From Halalkalibacter okhensis (GTDB lineage: Bacteria > Bacillota > Bacilli > Bacillales > Bacillaceae_D): a DNA stretch of 46,290 nt. Under the pieces are notes generated by a model. The model saw only the letters and a list, made by a program, of their open reading frames with translations. It made no database searches and had not been told where the DNA came from. Each line of letters begins with the position of its first letter. The stretch's first letter is position 1. Below, piece after piece: positions 39,515 to 46,290 of the stretch. Where the stretch lies: positions 1-46,290 of the forward strand of contig NZ_JRJU01000032.1 of NCBI RefSeq assembly GCF_000787375.1, written 5' to 3'. Position numbers and translations under genes: made by a program.

Positions 39515-40297
39515 ATGTGGAATGCACTTTGTAAATTATGGAAGAATAAAGATCTTGTCCTAACTCTGACAAAAAGAGAGATTAACTCCCAATATAAACA
39601 ATCTTTCCTAGGGAAATTGTGGATTGTTTTTCAACCATTAGGTTTGGTTGCAGTTTATACAATTGTATTCTCTCTATTTGTTAGGTTACCAAGTGAAGGA
39701 GTACCTTATGCATTATTTTTTATAGTTGCATTACTTCCGTGGAGATTCTTTAATTCAACTATTGGGAGCTCTCCTAGAATTGTAACTGGTTACTCCGGTT
39801 TAGTAAGACAGAGAAGGTTTTACAGACCAGCATTAGTTTTTGTTAAACTTATATCAGAAACAGTTAGTTTTACTTATTCTTTAATAAGTCTAGTAATCTT
39901 AATGGTATATTTTATGTTTTTTCCTGGCGCTAATATATTTTACGTAATACCAATCTTTTTTATTCAATTAATATTATCTATTGGTCTAATGTTTTTACTT
40001 TCATCACTTAATGTTTACGTTAGAGATGTAAATCTTATGACGCCAATTATTATGAGAATGTGGTTCTACTTAACACCTATTATTTATTCATATCAGAGTG
40101 TGCCAATACAGTTTCAACCGTTATTAGCCTTAAACCCATTAACGGGAATAATAGATGGCTACAGAAGGGTTATAATTCATAATCAGGTGCCAGATTTTTA
40201 TATGTTATCATATGGATTAATTTTTGGACTTACATTTCTTGCAATTGGTTGGGTTACTTTCTTGAAATTAGAGAAAAATTTTGCTGATGTTGTATAA
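39515..40297 (+). CDS. ABC-2 polysaccharide export permease (TagG/KpsM/Wzm type)
   Basis: 260 residues with six hydrophobic helices. The N terminus has the family start LTLTKREINSQYKQSFLGKLW ('kR.ik.rYk.s.LG..W'), and LNPLTGIIDGYR lies near the C terminus. It forms the membrane channel that moves a lipid-linked polysaccharide across the membrane. Adjacent to its ATPase (12 bases downstream). Homologues export teichoic acid (TagG), group 2 capsule (KpsM) or O antigen (Wzm). Confidence 0.93.
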   Translation: MWNALCKLWKNKDLVLTLTKREINSQYKQSFLGKLWIVFQPLGLVAVYTIVFSLFVRLPSEGVPYALFFIVALLPWRFFNSTIGSSPRIVTGYSGLVRQRRFYRPALVFVKLISETVSFTYSLISLVILMVYFMFFPGANIFYVIPIFFIQLILSIGLMFLLSSLNVYVRDVNLMTPIIMRMWFYLTPIIYSYQSVPIQFQPLLALNPLTGIIDGYRRVIIHNQVPDFYMLSYGLIFGLTFLAIGWVTFLKLEKNFADVV

Positions 40298-40309
40298 GGG
40301 GTTTTATAG

Positions 40310-41047
40310 ATGGAACATATTGCAGTAGAATTAGATGGAGTGAGTAAAAAATATTATAAGACTGGTTTGGTACAAGGACCTCGTGAATGGAAGAATATTA
40401 TTCTTAAAAGAAAAAGTAGAAATGATATATATTGGGCTTTGAATAATATATCATTTAATATTATGCAAGGCGAATCAGTTGCTATTATTGGAGGAAATGG
40501 ATCAGGTAAGAGTACCTTATTGAAGACAATTCTGGGAGTCACTACGCCTACCGAAGGTTCGGTAAAAGTAAATGGTGAGATAGGTGGATTAATCGAGTTA
40601 GGTGCTGGCTTTCATAAAGAGATGACTGGTAGAGAGAATATTTATATCAATGGAGCAGTACTTGGATTAAAGGAAGATGAAGTGGATGCGGTTATTGATA
40701 ACATCATTGCTTTTGCTGAGCTAGAAGACTTCATTGACACACCAATAAAGAAATATTCTTCCGGAATGAAAGTGCGGTTAGGCTTTTCAATAGCTATCCA
40801 TGTTCGGACAGATATAGTTTTGTTAGATGAAGTATTAGCTGTGGGAGATGCTAGATTTCGCAAAAAAGCCCTACAAGCAATAAAAGAATATTTAAAAGGG
40901 AAAACTATTGTTTTTGTTTCACACAATGCTAAACAGGTGAAAGAGGTCTGTGACAAGGGTATAGTTTTAGATAAGGGTAATATTGTTTTTATAGGCAATG
41001 TTGAATCGGCTTTAGAGTATTATGAGAATGAAATTATAAATAAATAA
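40310..41047 (+). CDS. ABC polysaccharide export ATPase (TagH/KpsT/Wzt type)
   Basis: 245 residues. Walker A GGNGSGKST, signature YSSGMKVRLGFSIA, Walker B IVLLDEVLAVGD and the H-loop VSHN are all present. The GAGFHKEMTGRENIYINGAVLG stretch is typical of the polysaccharide-exporting subfamily. No extra C-terminal carbohydrate-binding domain follows, so it is of the short KpsT/TagH-minimal kind and not the long Wzt type. Energises the permease encoded before it. Confidence 0.95.
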   Translation: MEHIAVELDGVSKKYYKTGLVQGPREWKNIILKRKSRNDIYWALNNISFNIMQGESVAIIGGNGSGKSTLLKTILGVTTPTEGSVKVNGEIGGLIELGAGFHKEMTGRENIYINGAVLGLKEDEVDAVIDNIIAFAELEDFIDTPIKKYSSGMKVRLGFSIAIHVRTDIVLLDEVLAVGDARFRKKALQAIKEYLKGKTIVFVSHNAKQVKEVCDKGIVLDKGNIVFIGNVESALEYYENEIINK

Positions 41048-41051
41048 TCTA

Positions 41052-41080
41052 AAGAGGGTGAGCTATAATGGCACCCTCTT
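41052..41080 (+). terminator. Hairpin after the transporter genes
   Basis: AAGAGGGTG (41052-41060) pairs with CACCCTCTT (41072-41080). Only a weak T tract follows, so readthrough to the acetyltransferase is possible. Confidence 0.65.
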
Positions 41081-41119
41081 ACTTAATTTTCAAACTATAG
41101 TTTTAAATTAGGAGGATTT

Positions 41120-41884
41120 ATGGCATTAATACATGAACTGCGTAATTTTGGTGTTTATGCAACTTTATCGAATCTAAATAGTTGGAGTACATTTGCAAAG
41201 TGCACGTGTACTTTCGAATCACCTGTTGATTTAAATGGTAAATATCCTGTTTTTGAAATTCAAAAGATTGGAGGATTTACTTATATGCAGGGAGGGACTT
41301 TTTTTGGGGTTGAATCTATTGGCAGATTTTGTTCCTTAGCAAAAAACATTTATACTGCTCCTGCAGAACACCCTACTACTTTTTTATCTTCTAGTCCATT
41401 ATTTTATACGGATTCAAATGCAAGTAAGTGGCCAACTTCAAAGAATTTTGAGAGTTTCATAGAAAGAAATCAGACTCTAATCGCTAAGTCATATAAAAAA
41501 AAGGTGAATCAAACAAAGAAAGACTTAATAAGAATAGGAAATGATGTGTGGATTGGGCTAAATGTTACTATTCTTAAAGGAGTGACAATCGGTGATGGAG
41601 CTATTATAGCAAGTGGGGCGATTGTAACGAAGGATGTTCCACCATATTCAATCGTTGGTGGAGTGCCAGCTAAAATAATTAAATATAGGTTTAATAAAGA
41701 TATTATCAATGCTTTGCTTAAAATAAAATGGTGGGATTACCAGATAGAGTTATTAGATAATTTAGATTGGACTGAAGTTAGAGAGATAATCCCTATCCTT
41801 GAAGATAGAGTTAAAAGTGGTAACTATAGCAAATTTAATTCCGAAACAATTGCCTTAGATAAGAACGGAAAGATTTTATCTTAA
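41120..41884 (+). CDS. Left-handed beta-helix (hexapeptide) acetyltransferase
   Basis: 254 residues. Hexapeptide repeats run through the last half ([40 protein letters not shown]) and end in [15 protein letters not shown], the CatB/xenobiotic acetyltransferase-type end. A long loop ([20 protein letters not shown]) carries the His expected at the active site. Members acetylate sugars or antibiotics with acetyl-CoA. In this locus O- or N-acetylation of the sialic polymer is the most likely role, as with NeuD/OatWY-type enzymes in capsule loci, but the exact substrate is unknown. AGGAGG lies upstream of the ATG. Confidence 0.88.
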   Translation: MALIHELRNFGVYATLSNLNSWSTFAKCTCTFESPVDLNGKYPVFEIQKIGGFTYMQGGTFFGVESIGRFCSLAKNIYTAPAEHPTTFLSSSPLFYTDSNASKWPTSKNFESFIERNQTLIAKSYKKKVNQTKKDLIRIGNDVWIGLNVTILKGVTIGDGAIIASGAIVTKDVPPYSIVGGVPAKIIKYRFNKDIINALLKIKWWDYQIELLDNLDWTEVREIIPILEDRVKSGNYSKFNSETIALDKNGKILS

Positions 41885-41963
41885 ATAATAACTAAACGTG
41901 TTTCTAGGTTTATTCATGTATTTTATATATATTTGTCGAAAAATAGTCTCAAATTCCTAGTTT

Positions 41964-41974
41964 TGTGATAAAAT
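41964..41974 (+). promoter_or_regulatory. Extended -10 promoter TGTGATAAAAT before the initiating transferase
   Basis: A TRTGnTATAAT-type sequence lying about 30 bases before the start of the sugar transferase gene. No clear -35. It would give the gene its own short leader. Confidence 0.45.
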
Positions 41975-42004
41975 TTTAATGAATATTAAATTAGGAGTTT
42001 TTAT

Positions 42005-43389
42005 ATGCTAAACATTAACCCAAATCGTTTGATGAGATTTTCATTAGTATTTGTCGACTTAATGTTAATTCTTTTCGCCTATATTTTGTCATTTGTGTTT
42101 GCTGCCCAGATTACTCTTATTGAGCAACGAAATATAGAATCATTTATTAACTTAATACCATGGATTCTATTAATTAGTGTTTTTTTATAGGAGTATTTGA
42201 ACTTGATAGATTAGTACATTATGATGTTTGGGACCTTGTTCGTAAATTAATAGTAACGTTAATTTTTATAATGATCGTTACTATCGCTCTATCATTTTTA
42301 TTTAGAGAATTCTCCTTACCGCGATCTGTCATATTGATGTCACACACTTTAACTTTTCTACTTCTATTTATTTGGAAGTTTTTTATAATTAGATACAATC
42401 AATATACTAAAGGGAAAGCTGTAATAATTGGGAATTATTATGAATTTTCTTCAATTAAAGAAAATATAAAAAAATTATTTAATAAGAAGGAAAGTATAAG
42501 TTTTATAGAAATGAATGATACTTTTGCAGTTATCACGAAAAAGTTGGCTCCTTATGAGGTGATCTTTGTAAGTTCAAGTGTAGATAATAGCTTAAAAAAT
42601 AAAATCCTATATTATGCAATGAGACAAAATAAGAATGTTTTTGTTATGCCAACGGTTAGTGAATTATTGTTAATGAAATCAACAATTACTACGTTAGATG
42701 ATACGATGTTACTTCAAGTAAAGCCATTTTATATTAACGGTGGGTTCTTGTTTATTAAAAGATTATTTGATATTATTTTTTCTATTTTATTATTAGTACT
42801 TTCATTACCGGTTATGATTTTGACCGCTCTTTTTATTAAATTTGAAGATGGAGGAAGTATTTTCTATAAACAGGAACGACTTGGAAAAAACAATAAGCCA
42901 TTTAGAATAATAAAGTTCCGATCAATGCGTGAAAATGCTGAAAGAGAATCCGGACCTATCTTAGCACTAAATGATGATCATAGGATTACTAAGATTGGTA
43001 ATGTTATTAGAAAAACTAGGATTGATGAATTACCTCAATTATTTAATGTTCTTAAAGGGGATATGTCTATAGTTGGACCAAGACCAGAACGTGACTTTTT
43101 TGCCGAGAACTTTCAAAAAGAAAATATTTGGTTTAGTTACAGATGTGCAGTTAAACCTGGAATAACAGGATATGCTCAAATTATGGGTAGCTATACAACC
43201 GATATGGAGAATAAGTTGAAGTTTGATTTGCACTATATTCGTAATTATTCTCTTTGGTTAGATATGATTATTATATTACGTACTATTTTAGTTGTTATAA
43301 ATAAGGCAAAGGCAGATGGACAAGTTGCCCGAGATGCACAGAAAAAAAGTAAACCAATTTTTATTCGAGAGAGTGTAGAAAAGGAATAG
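42005..43389 (+). CDS. Initiating sugar-phosphate transferase (WbaP/EPS type), split by a -1 frameshift
   Basis: The 0 frame from ATG 42005 (AGGAG upstream) gives MLNINPNRLMRFSLVFVDLM and one-two membrane helices, then stops at TAG 42188-42190. The -1 frame continues without a break from 42187: IGVFELDRLVHYDVWDLVRK, further helices, a nucleotide-binding-like middle and a full PF02397 domain (GGSIFYKQERLGKNNKPFRI, KFRSMRENAERESG, DELPQLFNVLKGDMSIVGPR, KPGITGYAQI). Joined, the protein has about 460 residues, the usual length, and transfers sugar-1-phosphate from UDP-sugar to undecaprenyl phosphate. The break lies on T_TTT_TTA (42181-42187) in the right register for -1 slippage. Programmed frameshift, phase variation or a one-base error are all possible. 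Confidence 0.75.
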
Positions 43390-43413
43390 CCAACTAGATC
43401 GCAATAAAAAAAA

Positions 43414-43447
43414 CGAGACTGTTTACATATTCAGCCTCGCTTTTTTT
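43414..43447. terminator. Bidirectional terminator after the sugar transferase
   Basis: CGAG-A-CTG (43414-43421) pairs with CAG-C-CTCG (43432-43439); A and T runs flank it, so both the transferase and the minus-strand surface protein can end here. Confidence 0.82.
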
Positions 43448-43458
43448 ATTTAATTTTT

Positions 43459-45348
43459 TTAATCAAGATCAGAAGACTTAAACACAGCTGTAATAGCCAT
43501 ATCCCTATTAATAGTAATTGAAAGTGACGGGTTATTTCCTGAGGCGTCTCCTTCCCAATGATCGAATTCCCACCCTTCAGCGGGTACTGCGGTTATTGTA
43601 GCGGTTGAACCGTCTGTGTACGAGCCATTTCTAACCCCCGAAATAGTACCATCTCCACTTATAGTGGTAGAAAGATTGAAATTTTTCGGTTCTTCTTTTG
43701 AAAATACAGCTCTTACATTCTTATTTTCATTCATTGTGATTGTTGCATTTCCAGATGTTCCGCTTATTGCTCCTTCCCAGCGATCAAATTTCCAGCCCGG
43801 GTTTGGTAGGGCAGTTAGGTTTACTTTAGTACCATTCTTAAATTGATTTCCGGATTGGTCTTTTCTAATCTGCCCACCTTCACTTGCACCTAAAGATAAT
43901 GTGTAGCTAGGTGTGGGTGATTGTTGTTCTTGTGTTGGTTCAGGTTGTGGATTATTTTCCTTTTTAACAAATATTGCTTTGAATGATTTATTGTTGTTCA
44001 TTGTTACAGTAATTCTGTCGTTTGTTGTTGGCTCAGAGCCCTCCCACCCTTTAAATGTCCAACCAGAACTAGGTCTAGCTGTTAGTGTGATGGTATCCAT
44101 ATGTGTAAATTCGGAATTCATGGAACTTCGAATTATCTCTCCGTCGCCAGTTTTATCTAATGATAGAGTATGAGTTAGTTCCTCTTCAAATATAGCTTGA
44201 ATGTTTAAATGATCAGTAACTGTAATATTTGCAGGGTTTGATTCGCCTTCTAAATCTCCTCCCCAACCGATGAATTTCCATCCAGCTTTAGGACGAGCTT
44301 CAATAGTTACCAGACTATCAATTGGATACGAAGTTTGACCTGGAAAAATAATTACTTCGCCACCTCCGGTAGTTTCATACGAAATGGTTTTGTTTTCTCC
44401 CTCAATATTAAGATCAAATTGTTTTTGATAGTCTTCATATCTAATAGAAATAGTCGTTTGGCCTTCTTGGAATGCAGTGAAGGTACTTTGTAAACCGCTG
44501 CTTGTTTCCAATTCGCCTATTTTATTGCTCATTGACCATTCTGGATTAAAATCGATAGGGTTTCCAGCAGCATCCAATCCTTCAAGTGTTATGGAGAGCG
44601 GTTGTCCAATGGCTAATGTTTTATGTTCTTGCGGTTTCACAATTATATTTTCTAGGACTTGTTCACGAACAATTATCTGTTTATCTATAGAAAAGTCTTC
44701 AACATCAGCTCTAACAACAGTTTCACCAACTTCAATTCCAAAAAAATCAACGTGTTTGTCGTTTGTCTCACTTTCTTCAATAATACCAATTGAGTTATCC
44801 AGTACCTGCCAATTTGCTGTCAGCGGAATAGTTTCACCAGAATCCTTTTCCCAAACTAATTCTAATTTCCTACTATACTCTTTTTGTACTAGCGTCCTTG
44901 ATTTTATAAAAATAGATTCATTTATTGACTCGTATGTTTCCTGTAATGAAGAAGAATCTGTTATTGAAATACCGTTTTCTAAAATTTTTAATGCAGCAAT
45001 AACCTCGGATTCGCCTATATAAATATGCGCCAAATTTGAGTAGAAACTTTCTTCAATGGGGATTAACTCAATACCTTCTAATAAAATTGTTTTAGCTTGA
45101 TCAAAATTGGAGATTGCCAGATATGCTTTTGATAGTCCTAAGCGAGCATTGACATTCAATGGATCCAATTCTAGAACATTGATATAAGCTTCGATGCTTT
45201 TTTCATACTCTTCCCTGTCAAAGTGATTATTAGCTATATCAAGTTGGTTACTAAGGTTATCAGAATGAATAGCATGAACAGTAAAAATACCCATTAAGGA
45301 AATTACTATGATACCTGATAGAATTAATAATATAAATTTCTTGTCCAA
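43459..45348 (-). CDS. Membrane-anchored TPR / Ig-like / B-repeat surface protein
   Basis: 629 residues from a TTG at 45348, set by GAGGTG; a GTG three codons earlier overlaps that site. An N-terminal hydrophobic anchor or signal (KKFILLILSGIIVISLMGIF) precedes TPR-like helices at about 30-125 (EEYEKSIEAYINVLELDPLN, ARLGLSKAYLAISNFDQA). Bacterial Ig-like domains follow (about 160-320). Four copies of a ~65-residue repeat of the InlB B-repeat/Flg_new type then run to the end, each with the 'gGW.F..W.Gd' core: AGWKFIGWGGD, SGWTFKGWEGS, PGWKFDRWEGA and EGWEFDHWEGD. B-repeat proteins are surface adhesins or glycan binders. It is beside, but convergent with, the polysaccharide island, so a link is possible but unproven. 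No LPxTG motif is present. Confidence 0.88.
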   Translation of the reverse strand: MDKKFILLILSGIIVISLMGIFTVHAIHSDNLSNQLDIANNHFDREEYEKSIEAYINVLELDPLNVNARLGLSKAYLAISNFDQAKTILLEGIELIPIEESFYSNLAHIYIGESEVIAALKILENGISITDSSSLQETYESINESIFIKSRTLVQKEYSRKLELVWEKDSGETIPLTANWQVLDNSIGIIEESETNDKHVDFFGIEVGETVVRADVEDFSIDKQIIVREQVLENIIVKPQEHKTLAIGQPLSITLEGLDAAGNPIDFNPEWSMSNKIGELETSSGLQSTFTAFQEGQTTISIRYEDYQKQFDLNIEGENKTISYETTGGGEVIIFPGQTSYPIDSLVTIEARPKAGWKFIGWGGDLEGESNPANITVTDHLNIQAIFEEELTHTLSLDKTGDGEIIRSSMNSEFTHMDTITLTARPSSGWTFKGWEGSEPTTNDRITVTMNNNKSFKAIFVKKENNPQPEPTQEQQSPTPSYTLSLGASEGGQIRKDQSGNQFKNGTKVNLTALPNPGWKFDRWEGAISGTSGNATITMNENKNVRAVFSKEEPKNFNLSTTISGDGTISGVRNGSYTDGSTATITAVPAEGWEFDHWEGDASGNNPSLSITINRDMAITAVFKSSDLD

Positions 45349-45505
45349 AAATAGCACACCTCATTTTAATTTTATTCAGTACTTATAATTATAATGAAAA
45401 TTCCTAATTAAGGAAAGGATAATTGTGGTTTCTGTCGTTTTCTGTGATATTTTGTTAATTATATATCTAAATTAAATGCTCACATTCTTAATTGATATGA
45501 GAAAA

Positions 45506-45516
45506 TGTGATAAAAT
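45506..45516 (+). promoter_or_regulatory. Extended -10 promoter TGTGATAAAAT of cmk
   Basis: TRTGnTATAAT-type box 40 bases before the cmk start. It is the fourth such box after 32573, 33073 and 41964. Confidence 0.45.
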
Positions 45517-45555
45517 ACCGTGAAGTAAATATTTTTCTTTATAGAGGGTGTATTG

Positions 45556-46236
45556 ATGGTTAATAAAATAAATGTTGCGGTAGATGGGCCAGCTGGAGCT
45601 GGAAAAAGTACTGTTGCGAAATTAGTAGCTGAACAGCTTTCTTTATTATATATTGATACAGGTGCGATGTATCGTTCATTAGCATATTCGGCTTTAGAAT
45701 CTCACATTGACTTACAAGACAGTGGCGCTATTAAAGATTTACTTGTTCAACTTAGTATTAAATTAGTAAATGACAGCGAGAAATCAACGGTTTTTGTAAA
45801 TGATCAAGATGTCTCTGTAGAGATTCGTACCCCAGAAGTAACTCGATCTGTTCCAATCGTAGCAAGCCATGAAAGTGTAAGATTAGAAATGCTTAAGCGT
45901 CAAAGAAAGCTAGCGATAGGAGAAAATTCAATATTAGACGGTAGAGATATCGGAACTCATGTATTGCCTGATGCTCAGGTTAAGGTTTTCCTAACTGCTA
46001 CAGTTGATATACGTGCAGAAAGGCGTCACGAAGAGTTACTAAAAAGGGGCTTTTCTTCAAACTTAGACCAGTTGAAAGAAGAGATAGCTAAACGTGATGA
46101 GTTAGATGCTACGAGGGAAGTAGCGCCATTACGTAAAGCTGAGGATGCAATTGTGATTGATGCAACAACATTATCTATACCGGAAGTTGTTGATGCGATT
46201 GTTAACCTTATAAATATCCCTGTCTCTCAGGATTAA
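45556..46236 (+). CDS. cmk: Cytidylate kinase
   Basis: 226 residues from the ATG at 45556; AGAGGGTG lies about 6 bases upstream. The P-loop DGPAGAGKST, the CMP-binding YIDTGAMYRSL and LDGRDIGTHVLPDAQVKVFL are diagnostic. It phosphorylates CMP and dCMP with ATP. Besides nucleotide synthesis, it recycles the CMP that sialyltransferases release, a natural partnership with the locus upstream, but cmk is a housekeeping gene and this link is coincidental or structural. In Bacillus it is followed by genes of the rpsA/ypfD region, and a strong ribosome binding site follows here too. Confidence 0.96.
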   Translation: MVNKINVAVDGPAGAGKSTVAKLVAEQLSLLYIDTGAMYRSLAYSALESHIDLQDSGAIKDLLVQLSIKLVNDSEKSTVFVNDQDVSVEIRTPEVTRSVPIVASHESVRLEMLKRQRKLAIGENSILDGRDIGTHVLPDAQVKVFLTATVDIRAERRHEELLKRGFSSNLDQLKEEIAKRDELDATREVAPLRKAEDAIVIDATTLSIPEVVDAIVNLINIPVSQD

Positions 46237-46274
46237 CAAGGATTAATGTATAAACAGAAAACTATGGAAATTAC

Positions 46275-46281
46275 AGGAGGG
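46275..46281 (+). promoter_or_regulatory. Ribosome binding site of a gene starting beyond the window
   Basis: AGGAGGG at the right edge, with the window ending TTATCTA. The next gene would start within a few bases of the end, probably cotranscribed with cmk. Confidence 0.6.
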
Positions 46282-46290
46282 AATTATCTA

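Overview
The window reads as a chromosomal segment of a low-GC Gram-positive endospore former of the Bacillaceae, probably an alkaliphilic Bacillus/Alkalihalobacillus-type organism. The grounds are strong Bacillus-type ribosome binding sites, a SleB/CwlJ-type spore hydrolase, a PadR/DUF2812 pair, an LtaS-type enzyme, a class D sortase with an LPxTA acidic surface protein, and a cmk gene at the right edge. Genus-level assignment is a guess. No rRNA, tRNA, CRISPR array or intact insertion sequence was seen.

Layout. 0-3.2 kb: a lipoprotein cyclophilin, a 28-residue hydrophobic peptide gene and a membrane GGDEF+HD-GYP cyclic-di-GMP protein. 3.2-5.5 kb: an actin-type (type II) partition cassette, with an array of about 14 TGTATACA iterons followed by parM and parR. 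5.6-16.5 kb: a mixed region with a frameshifted coiled-coil gene, a SleB-like hydrolase, an SDR, nagA, a quinone reductase, a signal-less amidase, a large lipoprotein, a PilZ protein, a GNAT, a dehydrogenase remnant and a PadR/DUF2812 operon with three operator-like repeats. 16.6-22.7 kb: a diguanylate cyclase, then a module of lipoprotein, two glutathionylspermidine-synthase-like ATP-grasp enzymes, a DUF350 membrane protein and a K+ channel with an RCK domain. 23-30.7 kb (minus strand): two small secreted proteins, the sortase/acidic protein pair, an LtaS-type enzyme and a lipoprotein. 30.9-32.2 kb: an NlpC/P60 endopeptidase with three peptidoglycan-binding repeats.

33-43.4 kb is visibly richer in A+T than its surroundings and looks like a horizontally acquired surface-polysaccharide island. 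neuC, neuB and neuA should make CMP-sialic acid. A polysialyltransferase-like enzyme, a GT2 enzyme and a DUF115/GT42-like protein would assemble the glycan, an ABC-2 permease/ATPase pair would export it, and a left-handed beta-helix acetyltransferase could decorate it. An initiating sugar-phosphate transferase is split by a -1 frameshift lying exactly on a T_TTT_TTA slippery heptamer. The island is followed by a TPR/Ig/B-repeat surface protein on the minus strand and by cmk.

Intergenic DNA is rich in dispersed repeats: three arrays with an exact or near-exact 21-bp period, GGGGTCAGACCCC-type hairpins, two copies of a roughly 100-bp element, an 88-bp direct repeat and a 104-bp palindrome. The items most worth following are the chromosomal ParMRC-like cassette, the ATP-grasp/DUF350/K+ channel module with an internal start for the RCK domain, the sialic acid island with its slippery frameshift, and the 21-bp arrays.
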